This document shows positions 8,245 through 16,848 of a stretch of DNA of 64,000 bases, one piece after another. Below the pieces are notes generated by a model. That model saw only the letters and a list, made by a program, of their open reading frames with translations. It was not told where the DNA came from and ran no database searches. The position numbers were made by a program, and so were the translations under genes. The stretch spans positions 4,712,001-4,776,000 of the forward strand of contig OZ220706.1 of the NCBI GenBank assembly GCA_965116695.1, given 5' to 3'. Numbering within the stretch: position 1 is the first letter of the stretch; every line of letters starts with the position of its first letter. The stretch is from JAJDTT01 sp965116695. GTDB lineage: Bacteria; Acidobacteriota; UBA6911; RPQK01; JAJDTT01.

Positions 8245-10806
8245 TCAATTGGAAGCGAACTCCCGGGATGTGATCATGGCCCACATGATGTCCTTCAGAG
8301 CCTCCTGGCGCGAATCGCCGGTCGCGGCCACCTGCTCCAGCCGGGACTGCTCCCGGTCGGTGGGAAACCGGCCCAACGCCCTCAGGTACAACTCTTCGAT
8401 GATCTCTCCATCCGACTTTCCGGCCTTCAGGAGCCGGTGGAGCCGGTTGCCGGGATCGGCAATCTTCTCCTGGTACGTGGAGCCGACCATGATGTGCAGC
8501 GCCTTCTTCAGGCTGGCGTCGTTCTTGCGCTCCGGGATGCTGGCGCGGTTGGGACGATCGTAAATATCCAGGAACGTGGACGAATAGAGGTCCGGGACCC
8601 GGAGGTGAATGGCGCGGGTCCCCCGGGGAGCGGTGCCCATCCAGTTGTTCTTGAAGGTCTCGGGGACTCCCGTGACGTCGGAGATAGCGTCCAGGAGAAT
8701 CTCGGCATCCAGGTCCCGGCGCACGCGGTGCGAATAATTGGCCGTATCGTTCCGGTTGGTGGCGTTGGGAACGGCAGAAAGCTGATAGGTGCGGGACTTG
8801 GCGATGAGGCGCAGCAAGCGCCTGAGATCGTATCCGCTCCCGGCGAAGTCCCGGGCCAGCTCGTCCAGCAACTCGGGATGAGTGGGCGGGTTGGTGGAAC
8901 GGAAGTCGTCCACCGGGTCCACGATCCCCCTGCCGAACATGTGTCCCCACATCCGGTTCACGATGGTCCTGGAGAAGTTGGGCTGCGCGACGATCCACTC
9001 GGCCAACGCCAATCTGGGATCGAATGATTTCTCCTTGGAGAGTGGCGTTCCATCAGGAAACACCGGAGACGCTTCCTCGCCGGTCCGGGGATGGAGGACC
9101 TTGACCGTGTCCTCCGACTCCTCGTAATCGGGGACGCGTCCCGCCGGATCTTCGAAGACCACGATGGCGCCTTCGGAGGTCCACTCGGTCCGGCTGAGCC
9201 GTCCGAAGAAGGCCGCCAGTCCCCAGAACTGGTCCTGAGACCACTCTTCGAAGGGGTGGTGGTGGCACTGGGCGCAGTCGAGCCGGTACCCCAGGAAGAC
9301 CCGCATCTCCTCGGGCATGGCGTCCTCGGGTGCGGATGCCTCTCCATTTTGCAGAAAGTGCCGTGAGGGTCCGTCATTTCCCTGCGCCGAGATTCGCTCC
9401 CGGGCCATTTGATCGTAGGGCTTGTTCTCGGTCAGGCTGTTGCGAATCCAGGCCCAATAGACCAGGGAATGGGCCGGCGTCCCCGTGGAGGAATAAGAGA
9501 CCCGGAAGAGATCGCTGAAGCGGAAGGTCCAGTAGTCGATGTACTCGGGCGTTTCCAGCAAGGTGTCGATGAGACGGTTCCGTTTCGCCGGATCGGTGCT
9601 GCCGAGGAACTCACGGACCCGATCCGGAGGCGGCAGGGTGCCCGTCAAATCCAGGCAGATCCGCCGCAGAAACTCTTCGTCGGAAGAGAGTCGGGATGGC
9701 GTGATCCGCAGTTTTCGCAGTTTGGCGAAGACGTGCCGGTCGATGAGGTTGTCGTGGGTCACCCGAGGGACTGAGGCCACCGCGTCGGCGATGACTCCGA
9801 TCCGGGAATTGGCCACGAGACCCGGCGCCCGGACCAGGAGGGCCGTCTCTCCCGTGGCGACAGCCTCCACCCGGCCGGTCGGCGAGATCCGAACCAGTTC
9901 GGGGTTGACGGTCTCATAGCGCACCTGATCCGTCAGATCCTCGGTCTTCCCGTTGCCCAGGTGTCCGGTAACCAGCAACTGCCGGTGCTGGCCCTTCTCC
10001 AGGACCAGGTAGGTGGGGACGATCTCGATTTTCTCGATCCGGAGCTGCTCCGCTTCCCGGACCGGGGCGCCGTCCTGGACCCAGTCGCGAATCGCCGCAT
10101 AGTCGGCCGATTCTGCAGTGAATCGGCTGCCTCCGCCATGGGGAATCTGGAACGTCGGTTTCTGAAGCAGCAGGCTCTCTTCCGGATTTTTCGGGTCCAC
10201 TCGCGGCCGGATCGGTTCGGCGCTCTCGGGTGACAGGACCTGGTAGGTGCCGCCCTCCACGATCCAGCGGTGGTCTTCCTGAGGATGCCTGGCGTCCAGC
10301 GAGAGCTTGAAGCCGCCGCGCCCCTTGACTCCGCCGTGACAGGCCGAATCGTTGCAGCCCTGCCGGGTGAGTATGCCGCCGATTTCCCTGGAGAAACTGA
10401 AGGGCCTGGACGCCTGGCTCTCGCGCACCTGGATCGAGGCCTGGGAAACCCGGCCCTGAAATTCCGCCTTGATTGCCGTATCCCCGTCGCCACGGGGGAC
10501 GAGCTTCCCTTCGGAGCTCAAATCGGCGACGTCGCGGTCGCTCACCTCCAGGCAGGCGCCGGCGGTGACGTCCAGTTCCGTCCCGTCGGCGAAAGCCGCC
10601 ACCACCACCAGCCGCTGAGAGGCGTCGGCGCCCCACATTCGGATCTCCTGGGGCATCAGGCGCAACGACAGAGCTTGAGGCGAATGAGAAGGCGCGGGAG
10701 CCGGCGTTCCCGAAAAAAGCAGCGAACCGGTGAGAGCCAGGACCATGGCCACCGATGTCCCGGCCGGAGCCCGGTTCCAGGTCTTCCGTTCGTTTGGCGC
10801 CGTCAT
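8245..10806 (-). CDS. DUF1549/DUF1553 cytochrome-like protein with Ig-like domains
   Basis: Exported 853-aa protein. After a hydrophobic signal (about 18-33) comes an Ig-like BIG2-type segment (about 44-127). A CNDSACHGG haem-type or Cys-rich motif follows (151-157), then a second Ig-like segment (about 260-345). DUF1549 starts near 355 (HDNLIDRHVFAKLRKLRI) with CAQCHHHPFEEW near 530, and DUF1553 forms the C-terminus. The CxxCH-type motifs suggest covalent haem, although the first has a CxxxxCH spacing. Such proteins pair with DUF1501 products; function is unknown. It overlaps the preceding gene by 4 bp (ATGA), with AAGGAG 7 nt before the start, so translation is probably coupled. Confidence 0.92.
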   Translation of the reverse strand: MTAPNERKTWNRAPAGTSVAMVLALTGSLLFSGTPAPAPSHSPQALSLRLMPQEIRMWGADASQRLVVVAAFADGTELDVTAGACLEVSDRDVADLSSEGKLVPRGDGDTAIKAEFQGRVSQASIQVRESQASRPFSFSREIGGILTRQGCNDSACHGGVKGRGGFKLSLDARHPQEDHRWIVEGGTYQVLSPESAEPIRPRVDPKNPEESLLLQKPTFQIPHGGGSRFTAESADYAAIRDWVQDGAPVREAEQLRIEKIEIVPTYLVLEKGQHRQLLVTGHLGNGKTEDLTDQVRYETVNPELVRISPTGRVEAVATGETALLVRAPGLVANSRIGVIADAVASVPRVTHDNLIDRHVFAKLRKLRITPSRLSSDEEFLRRICLDLTGTLPPPDRVREFLGSTDPAKRNRLIDTLLETPEYIDYWTFRFSDLFRVSYSSTGTPAHSLVYWAWIRNSLTENKPYDQMARERISAQGNDGPSRHFLQNGEASAPEDAMPEEMRVFLGYRLDCAQCHHHPFEEWSQDQFWGLAAFFGRLSRTEWTSEGAIVVFEDPAGRVPDYEESEDTVKVLHPRTGEEASPVFPDGTPLSKEKSFDPRLALAEWIVAQPNFSRTIVNRMWGHMFGRGIVDPVDDFRSTNPPTHPELLDELARDFAGSGYDLRRLLRLIAKSRTYQLSAVPNATNRNDTANYSHRVRRDLDAEILLDAISDVTGVPETFKNNWMGTAPRGTRAIHLRVPDLYSSTFLDIYDRPNRASIPERKNDASLKKALHIMVGSTYQEKIADPGNRLHRLLKAGKSDGEIIEELYLRALGRFPTDREQSRLEQVAATGDSRQEALKDIMWAMITSREFASN

Positions 10807-12779
10807 TGCTCGTACTCCTTCTTGCCTTCGGCCGCCGCCGCACTCTGACCCGTGGCCAGCGTCATGATGGGGACCCGTCCCAGCGGAAGCCGGACGCCGG
10901 TCCGGTCGCCCGACATGGGTTGGGCCCAGAGGCGGACGAGTTGAGGCATTCCGCTGGCCGCGGCGTCCGCGTCCGCCACGAAGGCCATCGTCACTCCCTT
11001 GCGAACCGGACGGAAACGGGTGAAGTCGCCGATATTGCCGCTTTCCAGGCCCATGGGGAAATAATAGGCGCCCAGGAGCAGAGAGTCGGTGTAAGGGGCC
11101 GGGGTGGCCGGCAGAACCCGGACGCCACTGGGGAGGTTTTCCGCCGAGACGGCGACGCCACCCTCGAAACCTTCCTCCAGGTCGCAGACCACGGTGAAGG
11201 TCTTGCTCTGTCCCGGCTCCAGGTTCACCCGGTCGGTGGTGGGTCCCAACCTTCGCCCCTTGACTCCCAGGACGTACTCCACCCGGCCCACGTGGGGGAT
11301 CTGGGGACGAATCATCAACCGGTAGGCCAAATCGGATCCTCCCCTTCGGGAAGTCAGGTCCCGGATCTGGAGCTGGTAGATCCCGTCCTCCTGGAAGGTG
11401 AAGACCGTCTTTCGCTCCGTCGATTTGCTGACGTCGTCGCCGTCCCCGCCGTATTCGAAGTGGATATTGTTGAAGATTTCCTCACCCTCCGGGTTCCAGA
11501 CCCGGATCCAGGGATTGAATTGGGGAGGCGCGGCTTGCGGAGTTTCGACCTCGAAGGCCAGGCCTTCTCCGGCCTTCGCCCGGAATCGGTAGCTGTCCAC
11601 GTCTCCAGGCGGGTCGATGGTCCCCTCCAGGAGCACGGCGGTGGGGACTTCCGGACCCTTCGAGTCATTGGGTTCCTGCTCCTGCAATCGGGAGACGATC
11701 CGGTCCCGGGCCGCTTCCCGCCACGAGTCCGGGTCGGCCTCGGCGGCTCCTGCGGCGTCGGAGGGCGCGACACTTCGAGCCGCCAGCACCTTCAGCCGAT
11801 CGGATTCGAGGGGCTTATTGAAGGCGCCATGTTGGGCGTACGCCCCCGAGTCCCGCTCCAGCCAGTCGGCCGGATCGGGATGGGCCGGCTGGCCCAGGAT
11901 GGTGGAAGAGTCGGGAGGGTCGGTGGCGATCCGGAGCAGGTAGACGAAGTCGGGATTTCCCTCGCCCAGGAACGAACCCATGGAAGCCACATAGCGGCCG
12001 GCCTTCCGGAAGCGGTGCGTCGGCATGGGAAAGACGGCGAACTGAGCGCCCCAGCCCTGCCGCCGCGACTGCAGCACCGGAACCCAGGAGAGCGGCCGGG
12101 ACTCCCACGGCAGCCTGAGGAGGCGGTCCGGGTCGAACCAGCTTCCGGTGGGAGCGTAGAGGTTCAACTCCGCCTCCGCGCTGTAGGGGATATAGATGGG
12201 AAAGGAGGTGAAAGTCTGGAAGTGGAACTGCTCGCCCTCTTCGGCCTGGAACGAGTACAGGTCGAGCTCCCCGTTGGCCTTGGTGGTGCCGGCGATGACG
12301 ACCGGCGCCTGAACCGGCTGCTGCTCCTCCGCTTCCCGCTCCAGCACCACGGGGTCGCGGACGACCTGGAAGTTCAAGGCATTGGACATGCCGCGGGGAG
12401 TGACGATCCGAAACCGGTGAAGGCCGACTTCGGCATTCTCGCTGATCCGGATCTGGAGGCGGGCTCGATGGCCGGCCAATTCGGTCTGCTTGGCCTGAGG
12501 GTCGCGTTCCACCAATTCGTCGGGCGCCGCTTCCCGGATCTCCTCCAGAATCAGAAACCGGACTTCCACGTCGTCGCACTCGAACCAGGCGCCGTAGGTC
12601 CCCTCCATGTGCTGACCCCGGACCGACACCTCGAACGTGGTGCCCCGTTCTCCTCCCAGGGGGAAGACGGAAAGGGTCCTGGGCTCCTTGGGCGCGGCCT
12701 TCCCGGAGTCGTCCGCGGCCCGGGAATCAGCCAGGAAAAAAAGCAAAACCGAGGCGGTCAGAAGTCGGATCTTGAACAT
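10803..12779 (-). CDS. Exported protein with pre-peptidase C-terminal (PPC)-like domains
   Basis: 658 aa from the chosen ATG, which begins MFKIRLLTASVLLFFLADSRA, a clear Sec signal; the frame's upstream extension has no such character. Repeated beta-sandwich domains of the PPC type are visible: ELDLYSFQAEEGEQFHFQTF near 205, GDVDSYRFRAKAGEGLAFEV near 400 and EDGIYQLQIRDLTSR near 470. PPC domains normally accompany secreted proteases, but no protease domain is present, so a structural or ligand-binding partner role is inferred. It is the first gene of the minus-strand operon and overlaps the DUF1549/DUF1553 gene by 4 bp. Confidence 0.85.
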   Translation of the reverse strand: MFKIRLLTASVLLFFLADSRAADDSGKAAPKEPRTLSVFPLGGERGTTFEVSVRGQHMEGTYGAWFECDDVEVRFLILEEIREAAPDELVERDPQAKQTELAGHRARLQIRISENAEVGLHRFRIVTPRGMSNALNFQVVRDPVVLEREAEEQQPVQAPVVIAGTTKANGELDLYSFQAEEGEQFHFQTFTSFPIYIPYSAEAELNLYAPTGSWFDPDRLLRLPWESRPLSWVPVLQSRRQGWGAQFAVFPMPTHRFRKAGRYVASMGSFLGEGNPDFVYLLRIATDPPDSSTILGQPAHPDPADWLERDSGAYAQHGAFNKPLESDRLKVLAARSVAPSDAAGAAEADPDSWREAARDRIVSRLQEQEPNDSKGPEVPTAVLLEGTIDPPGDVDSYRFRAKAGEGLAFEVETPQAAPPQFNPWIRVWNPEGEEIFNNIHFEYGGDGDDVSKSTERKTVFTFQEDGIYQLQIRDLTSRRGGSDLAYRLMIRPQIPHVGRVEYVLGVKGRRLGPTTDRVNLEPGQSKTFTVVCDLEEGFEGGVAVSAENLPSGVRVLPATPAPYTDSLLLGAYYFPMGLESGNIGDFTRFRPVRKGVTMAFVADADAAASGMPQLVRLWAQPMSGDRTGVRLPLGRVPIMTLATGQSAAAAEGKKEYEQ

Positions 12780-12938
12780 GGCTTCAGGTCTATAATCGCC
12801 AGTCATGCTACCACACGGCACGGCCAATTTCCGGGGGTCCACGCCGCGTTTCTGCTGACGGTTCCTATCGTAGTAGACTGACGGGGCGGCCAAGGCCGGC
12901 AATGCCGAAGCCTGCAGCCGCTCGGTAGGAAGGAGCCG

Positions 12939-14156
12939 GTGTCCACATCAAAAAACGGGAGGAATGAGGCATTGAATTGTCCATCAAGTCCAAGGTTCGC
13001 ATCTCGATCTCGGTTCGTCCGGATATTGCTGCTCGCTCTGTTTCCACTGTGGCTCCAGTTCTCCTGCAGTGAATCGGTCCCGCCGCAGGAGGACACGAAG
13101 CGGAGCCTGGTGGTTCCGCCGCCTGATCTCAAGGTGGCCTTCATCGGAGACTCGGGCTACGGTCCGAGGACCGACCGGGTATTGGAGCTGATCCGGCGGG
13201 AAGGGGCGCATTTGGTTCTCCACCAGGGAGACCTCGGTTATGACGAGGGCAACCTGAAGGCGCCGGTCAACTGGCATTCGGGGATCGAGCGGATTCTGGA
13301 CGCGGCCGTCGAGGGAGGCCGGTTTCCCTATCTCTACAGCGTGGGCAACCACGACGTGCGGCACTGGCGCCAGCGGACTCCCCCAGGGTACAGCCGCATT
13401 CTCCACGAACGGGTCGAAGAAACTCCCGGCCTGGAGTGCACGGGGGATCTGGGGGTGAAGTCCTCCTGCACCTACCAGGGACTCTTCCTGGTGCTCTCAG
13501 GAGTGGGATCCATGGGTCAGGGGCATCGGCGGTACCTCTCGGATGCCCTGGAGGAGGGCGAGGACTTCCTCTGGAAAATCGCCTCCTGGCACAAGAACCA
13601 GCAGGACATGCAGGCGGGAGGGAAACGGGACGACACCGGCTGGGGAGTGTACCGGGACTGCCAGGAGACCGGGACCATCATCGCCACCGGTCACGAGCAC
13701 TCCTATTCCCGGAGCTACACTTTGACCGATCTGGGCAACGAGGAGGCGGGCCACGGAGCCACGGGTTCCCCGGAACGGATGGTGCTGGGGAAGGGGAAGA
13801 CCTTCGTCCTGGTCAGCGGACTCGGGGGCAAGAGCGGACGGGACTACCACTGCGAGCAGCACGAGGACGACACCTGGTGGGCCTCCGTCTTCACCCGGAA
13901 CTATTGGCTCGAGAACGGCGAAGTCAGGGAGAAGAACTGCTCGGACATGGATCCCGAGGGCAAGCAATACGCCCGGACGGTCCAGGAGTACGCCGACGGC
14001 GCCCTGTTCATCACCTTCAACCCGGGCGGGCAGACTCATCTGGCCCGGGGTGAGTTCCTGACGGTGGAGGGAGACCGGATCGACGAGTTTGAGATCGTGA
14101 ATGAACGCGGTGCGGAGGCTGCGGTCAGCGCGGACGGCGGTGGAGAGGGTGGATGA
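12939..14156 (+). CDS. Calcineurin-like metallophosphoesterase, probable lipoprotein
   Basis: 405 aa. The N-terminus has a hydrophobic segment (about 26-42) ending in LWLQFSC, a plausible lipobox with Cys43. The metallophosphoesterase signature is complete: FIGDSG (68-73), GDLGYD (97-102), GNHD (136-139) and, later, GHEHSY with an upstream SWHKNQ histidine. These residues bind the dinuclear metal centre of purple-acid-phosphatase-like enzymes, so phosphatase activity outside the inner membrane is likely; the substrate is unknown. The 3' end overlaps the next gene by 4 bp (ATGA), indicating an operon. Confidence 0.88.
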   Translation: MSTSKNGRNEALNCPSSPRFASRSRFVRILLLALFPLWLQFSCSESVPPQEDTKRSLVVPPPDLKVAFIGDSGYGPRTDRVLELIRREGAHLVLHQGDLGYDEGNLKAPVNWHSGIERILDAAVEGGRFPYLYSVGNHDVRHWRQRTPPGYSRILHERVEETPGLECTGDLGVKSSCTYQGLFLVLSGVGSMGQGHRRYLSDALEEGEDFLWKIASWHKNQQDMQAGGKRDDTGWGVYRDCQETGTIIATGHEHSYSRSYTLTDLGNEEAGHGATGSPERMVLGKGKTFVLVSGLGGKSGRDYHCEQHEDDTWWASVFTRNYWLENGEVREKNCSDMDPEGKQYARTVQEYADGALFITFNPGGQTHLARGEFLTVEGDRIDEFEIVNERGAEAAVSADGGGEGG

Positions 14157-15082
14157 AAAGGCGCAAGGCGCTGAAACTGATGGCGGGAGGCCTGATGGCC
14201 GGGGACCTCTTGAGCCGGTCCGGAAGCGGGCCCCTGCAGGCCGCTCCGGACTTCCGGCTCCGTTACATCCTGGCCTCCAGCCTCTATGGAACATTGAAGC
14301 TGAAGGAGATCCTTCCCGAGGTGGCGCGCACCGGCTCCCGCTTCATCGACATCTGGCCCCGCGGCCATGCCGATCAGCGGGAACAGATCGAGGAGATGGG
14401 TCACGAGGCCTTCGGCGAGATGCTCCGGGAGCACGGGGTCAAAGTGGGAATCCTGACCCACTACGACCTGGGTCCGTTCGGTCTCCAGGAGGAGATGAAG
14501 GTCGGACGCCAGTGGGGGACGCGGATCCTCATCTGCGGCAGCGTCAAGCGGACCGGCGAGGGTCCGGAATCGCTCGAAGCCGAAATAGACGCGTTCATCG
14601 ACAAGATGAAGCCCCACGTGGCCGCCGCCGAGGAGACGGGGGTGACCATCGGCATCGAGAACCACGGCTCGGCGCTGATCCGGAGCCCGGAATCCATTCG
14701 CTATCTGGCGGAAAAGTCTCCGTCACCTCGTCTGGGGATCGCTCTCGCTCCGTACCACCTGCCGCAGGACCCGGATCTCATCGCCGGTCTCATCCGGGAT
14801 CTGGGGCCGAAGATGGTCCACTTCTACGCTTGGGAACATGGCAAGGGCGCCATGAAAAAACTCCCCAAGGAAGAGGAAATGGAGCAGATGCCCGGTTTCG
14901 GCAGTCTCGACTTCGTCCCCATCGTCCGGGCCCTCAAGGAGACCGGTTACGAGGGTTGGACCTCCATCTTCATGCACCCGGTCCCCCGGGGGATTCCCAT
15001 CCTGCCCACGGCCCGGGAAGTCACGGACGCCGTGAACCGGTCCCGCCGCTATCTGGAGGATTGTCTGCGGGCGGTTTCCTGA
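14153..15082 (+). CDS. Xylose-isomerase-like TIM-barrel sugar isomerase/epimerase, exported
   Basis: 309 aa of the sugar-phosphate isomerase/epimerase (AP endonuclease 2-like) superfamily. The start MKRRKALKLMAGGLMAGDLL is a short basic and hydrophobic signal, KRRK being a degenerate twin-arginine motif. Barrel features include GSRFIDIWPRGHADQRE, KVGILTHYDLGPFG, VTIGIENHGS and VHFYAWEHGKG, carrying the acidic and His residues expected for metal binding. The substrate is unknown. It is translationally coupled to the metallophosphoesterase. A remnant resembling its C-terminus is found at 16749-16848. Confidence 0.85.
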   Translation: MKRRKALKLMAGGLMAGDLLSRSGSGPLQAAPDFRLRYILASSLYGTLKLKEILPEVARTGSRFIDIWPRGHADQREQIEEMGHEAFGEMLREHGVKVGILTHYDLGPFGLQEEMKVGRQWGTRILICGSVKRTGEGPESLEAEIDAFIDKMKPHVAAAEETGVTIGIENHGSALIRSPESIRYLAEKSPSPRLGIALAPYHLPQDPDLIAGLIRDLGPKMVHFYAWEHGKGAMKKLPKEEEMEQMPGFGSLDFVPIVRALKETGYEGWTSIFMHPVPRGIPILPTAREVTDAVNRSRRYLEDCLRAVS

Positions 15083-15619
15083 CCTGGGATTCGCAATGAC
15101 GTAGGGGCACCCCTTGTGGGTGCCCTCTTCGTTTCAAGCGGGATCAAGCCGCCAGCAAGAGGGCGACCACAAGGGTCGCCCCTACTTCCCATTCTTGGTC
15201 AACCCGGCCGTTTCCACTCAGCTGGCGACCGCTCGGACTGCTGACTGGTCGAGTTCGACGCCCAGGCCCGGTCCCCCGGGCACAAAGTACTCGGCGCCTT
15301 CGACCTCGCATGGAAGACACAGACTGTCCCTTTCCGGGCGCATGGAAGGGGAAGATACAGACTGTCCCTTTCCGGGGGTACTTTCCGGGCGCTTTCCGGG
15401 CGAGCATCGTTGCCAATTAGCGTTTTTCTGCTAATTGCGCCCGCACTAGGCACCCTGGTATTGCTGTCAGGATGCAATGCGGTGAGTTTTCGGCAAATGT
15501 GTGGGAGTCTCGAGGAAATTCTACGCAATGCGAGGGAAATTCAGTCTGATGGGCGGCACCAGCGAACCGAGTTGTTCGGTTCTCGAGTGGCAGATTCGGC
15601 GGTCGGCGTTCTGGCGTGT
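15083..15619. repeat. Repeat-filled intergenic region downstream of the RAYT gene
   Basis: Contains three items. A GTAGGGGC inverted-repeat composite occupies 15101-15184. An enolase 3' remnant (described separately) follows. Then at about 15314-15402 come several copies of a CAGACTGTCCCTTTCCGGG unit, with truncated CTTTCCGGGCG copies in a row. These units lie on the 3' side of the transposase gene and match units on its 5' side. From 15403 to 15619 no gene is supported. Confidence 0.7.
15218..15312 (-). pseudogene. C-terminal remnant of an enolase-superfamily gene
   Basis: The reverse strand translates to VEGAEYFVPGGPGLGVELDQ followed by SAVRAVAS and a stop. This is nearly the same as the C-terminus of the intact enolase-superfamily gene ending at 16821 (VEGAEYLVPGGPGLGIELDE, then SAVRAVAG). 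Only about 30 codons remain; the rest is replaced by repeat units. It is diverged rather than identical, so it derives from a paralogue rather than a recent copy. Confidence 0.8.
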
Positions 15620-16555
15620 TTACGCGACGGATGCGTTCGAGCGCTGCTCCCGCAGCGAAAATAGCACTCCGCCCAGTTGGGGAATGGGGTGTCGGCGACG
15701 TCGATATCGACCTTGCCGCCGATAATTCTCCAGCAGTTGCGCCACCTTCTCTGCCGGCCCGACGGCCAATCCGTCCGTCAGAAATCGCAAACGCCGGCGA
15801 AAGGCTCCGGGACGGGCGTATCCACGCCGATGCTCCTGCTGGAGGATCCATCCGGGGATCGCGGCCTGGTTTTCTCGGGTGGGGACGGCCCCTCGATGAT
15901 ACAAGCGGGACCGGTAACTGCGGTAAACGTCGGTTCCGGGATCCGCCGGGAACAGTTCTTCCAAGGGAATCAGATCTTGATCTTCGCCGCTGAGCCTCCA
16001 GCCGGCCGAGCCCCACTTCCAATGCTCAGGCCGATTGACCAGTCCGGCCCGGACGGCATTGAGTTCCACGTACAGGATGGCATCCTGGACAGCTTCGATT
16101 CCCAAGAGTTCCGAGCTTTTGAAGCGATCCCCCCACAAATGGCCTCGCCCATCAGTCTGGCGATTGAACCATAGTGCAAACCGCCCGTTCAGGGCCGCCA
16201 TCAGTTTCGACACGTCAAAGAGTCGCTGATTGAAACTCTCCCACTGGTCGTCGGTCCAACTGGCGGTTTTTGTCTCCGCCTTTCGTCCGTAAAGCTTGTG
16301 GGCACTCTCAATCAACTCCTGACGGGGCAAAGGGCGGGGTTTCTCAAAATGGACGATCAAGTGGAAGTGATTGCCCATGATCTGGAAGGCGGCCAAGCGA
16401 CACCGGTAGGCATCGACGTAGAACAGCATCATGTCCCGGAATTTGCGACGGACTTCGTCGTCTTCGAAGGGGAACCAGTCGCTCCGGCCGGCGACTCGAT
16501 TGGTGAGGTGATAGTAGGCGGCTTCGGTACTCTTGTGTCGTGCGGTTCGGGGCAT
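15620..16555 (-). CDS. REP-associated tyrosine transposase (RAYT, Y1/IS200-like)
   Basis: 311 aa beginning MPRTARHKSTEAAYYHLTNR, the usual RAYT opening; a 13-codon upstream extension is ignored. The HuH motif is clear in QIMGNHFHLIVHFEKPRPLP. A later KSSELLGIEAVQDAILYVEL segment matches the family's second half, and a C-terminal helical extension ends near 310. RAYTs are single-copy Y1 transposases that act on short REP palindromes instead of carrying their own insertion-sequence ends. Copies of a GGGGACAGTCTG-type repeat lie on both sides (15314-15402 and 16681-16740), as expected. The enzyme appears full length. Confidence 0.9.
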   Translation of the reverse strand: MPRTARHKSTEAAYYHLTNRVAGRSDWFPFEDDEVRRKFRDMMLFYVDAYRCRLAAFQIMGNHFHLIVHFEKPRPLPRQELIESAHKLYGRKAETKTASWTDDQWESFNQRLFDVSKLMAALNGRFALWFNRQTDGRGHLWGDRFKSSELLGIEAVQDAILYVELNAVRAGLVNRPEHWKWGSAGWRLSGEDQDLIPLEELFPADPGTDVYRSYRSRLYHRGAVPTRENQAAIPGWILQQEHRRGYARPGAFRRRLRFLTDGLAVGPAEKVAQLLENYRRQGRYRRRRHPIPQLGGVLFSLREQRSNASVA

Positions 16556-16669
16556 GGCCACAGACCTCGGTTCACCGGTAACCGGGGAAAACACTTCTCA
16601 TCTCCAATGACAACAACGACTCAGAGCCGAGAAAGGTGAGGGAAAATCAAGAAAGTCGGCGTGGAAGGA

Positions 16670-16748
16670 ACATGGAAGAAACAGACTGTCCCTTTATCAC
16701 GCGGTGTTCGTCCCGCGCCGCCAGACGAGGGGGACAGTCGGGTGTTCG
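16670..16748. repeat. REP-like inverted pair at the 5' side of the RAYT gene
   Basis: ACAGACTGTCCCTTTATCAC at 16681-16700 and the inverse GAGGGGGACAGTCG at 16727-16740 form an imperfect inverted pair about 30 bp apart, resembling a bacterial interspersed mosaic element. The same GGGACAGTC core is scattered through the window near 15.3, 19.0, 25.3, 32.6 and 36.1 kb. Confidence 0.65.
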
Positions 16749-16848
16749 TCCCGTCTCCCGCGGGATTCCCATCCTGCTCTCGGCCGGGGAGGTCACGGAA
16801 GCCGTGAACCGGTCGCGCCGCTACCTGGAGGAGGGCCTGCAGGCAGTT
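16749..16848 (+). pseudogene. C-terminal remnant of a sugar isomerase paralogue
   Basis: Translates as PVSRGIPILLSAGEVTEAVN followed by RSRRYLEEGLQAV. It closely matches the end of the isomerase at 14153-15082 (PVPRGIPILPTAREVTDAVN, then RSRRYLEDCLRAV). The original stop is lost, and the last bases run into the 3' end of the convergent enolase-superfamily gene. It is the second half of a disrupted isomerase/enolase duplication. Confidence 0.8.

Noticed and set aside
10755..12881. 708-codon open frame on the plus strand opposite the PPC-domain gene
   Set aside because: It is antisense to a gene with a signal peptide, family motifs and an ATGA-coupled partner. The translation is Gly/Arg/Asp/Val-rich without domain character, as expected for the reverse frame of GC-rich DNA.
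15410..15664. Small 84-codon gene downstream of the transposase
   Set aside because: It starts at the edge of the repeat cluster, has no ribosome-binding site or family character, and overlaps the transposase 3' end.
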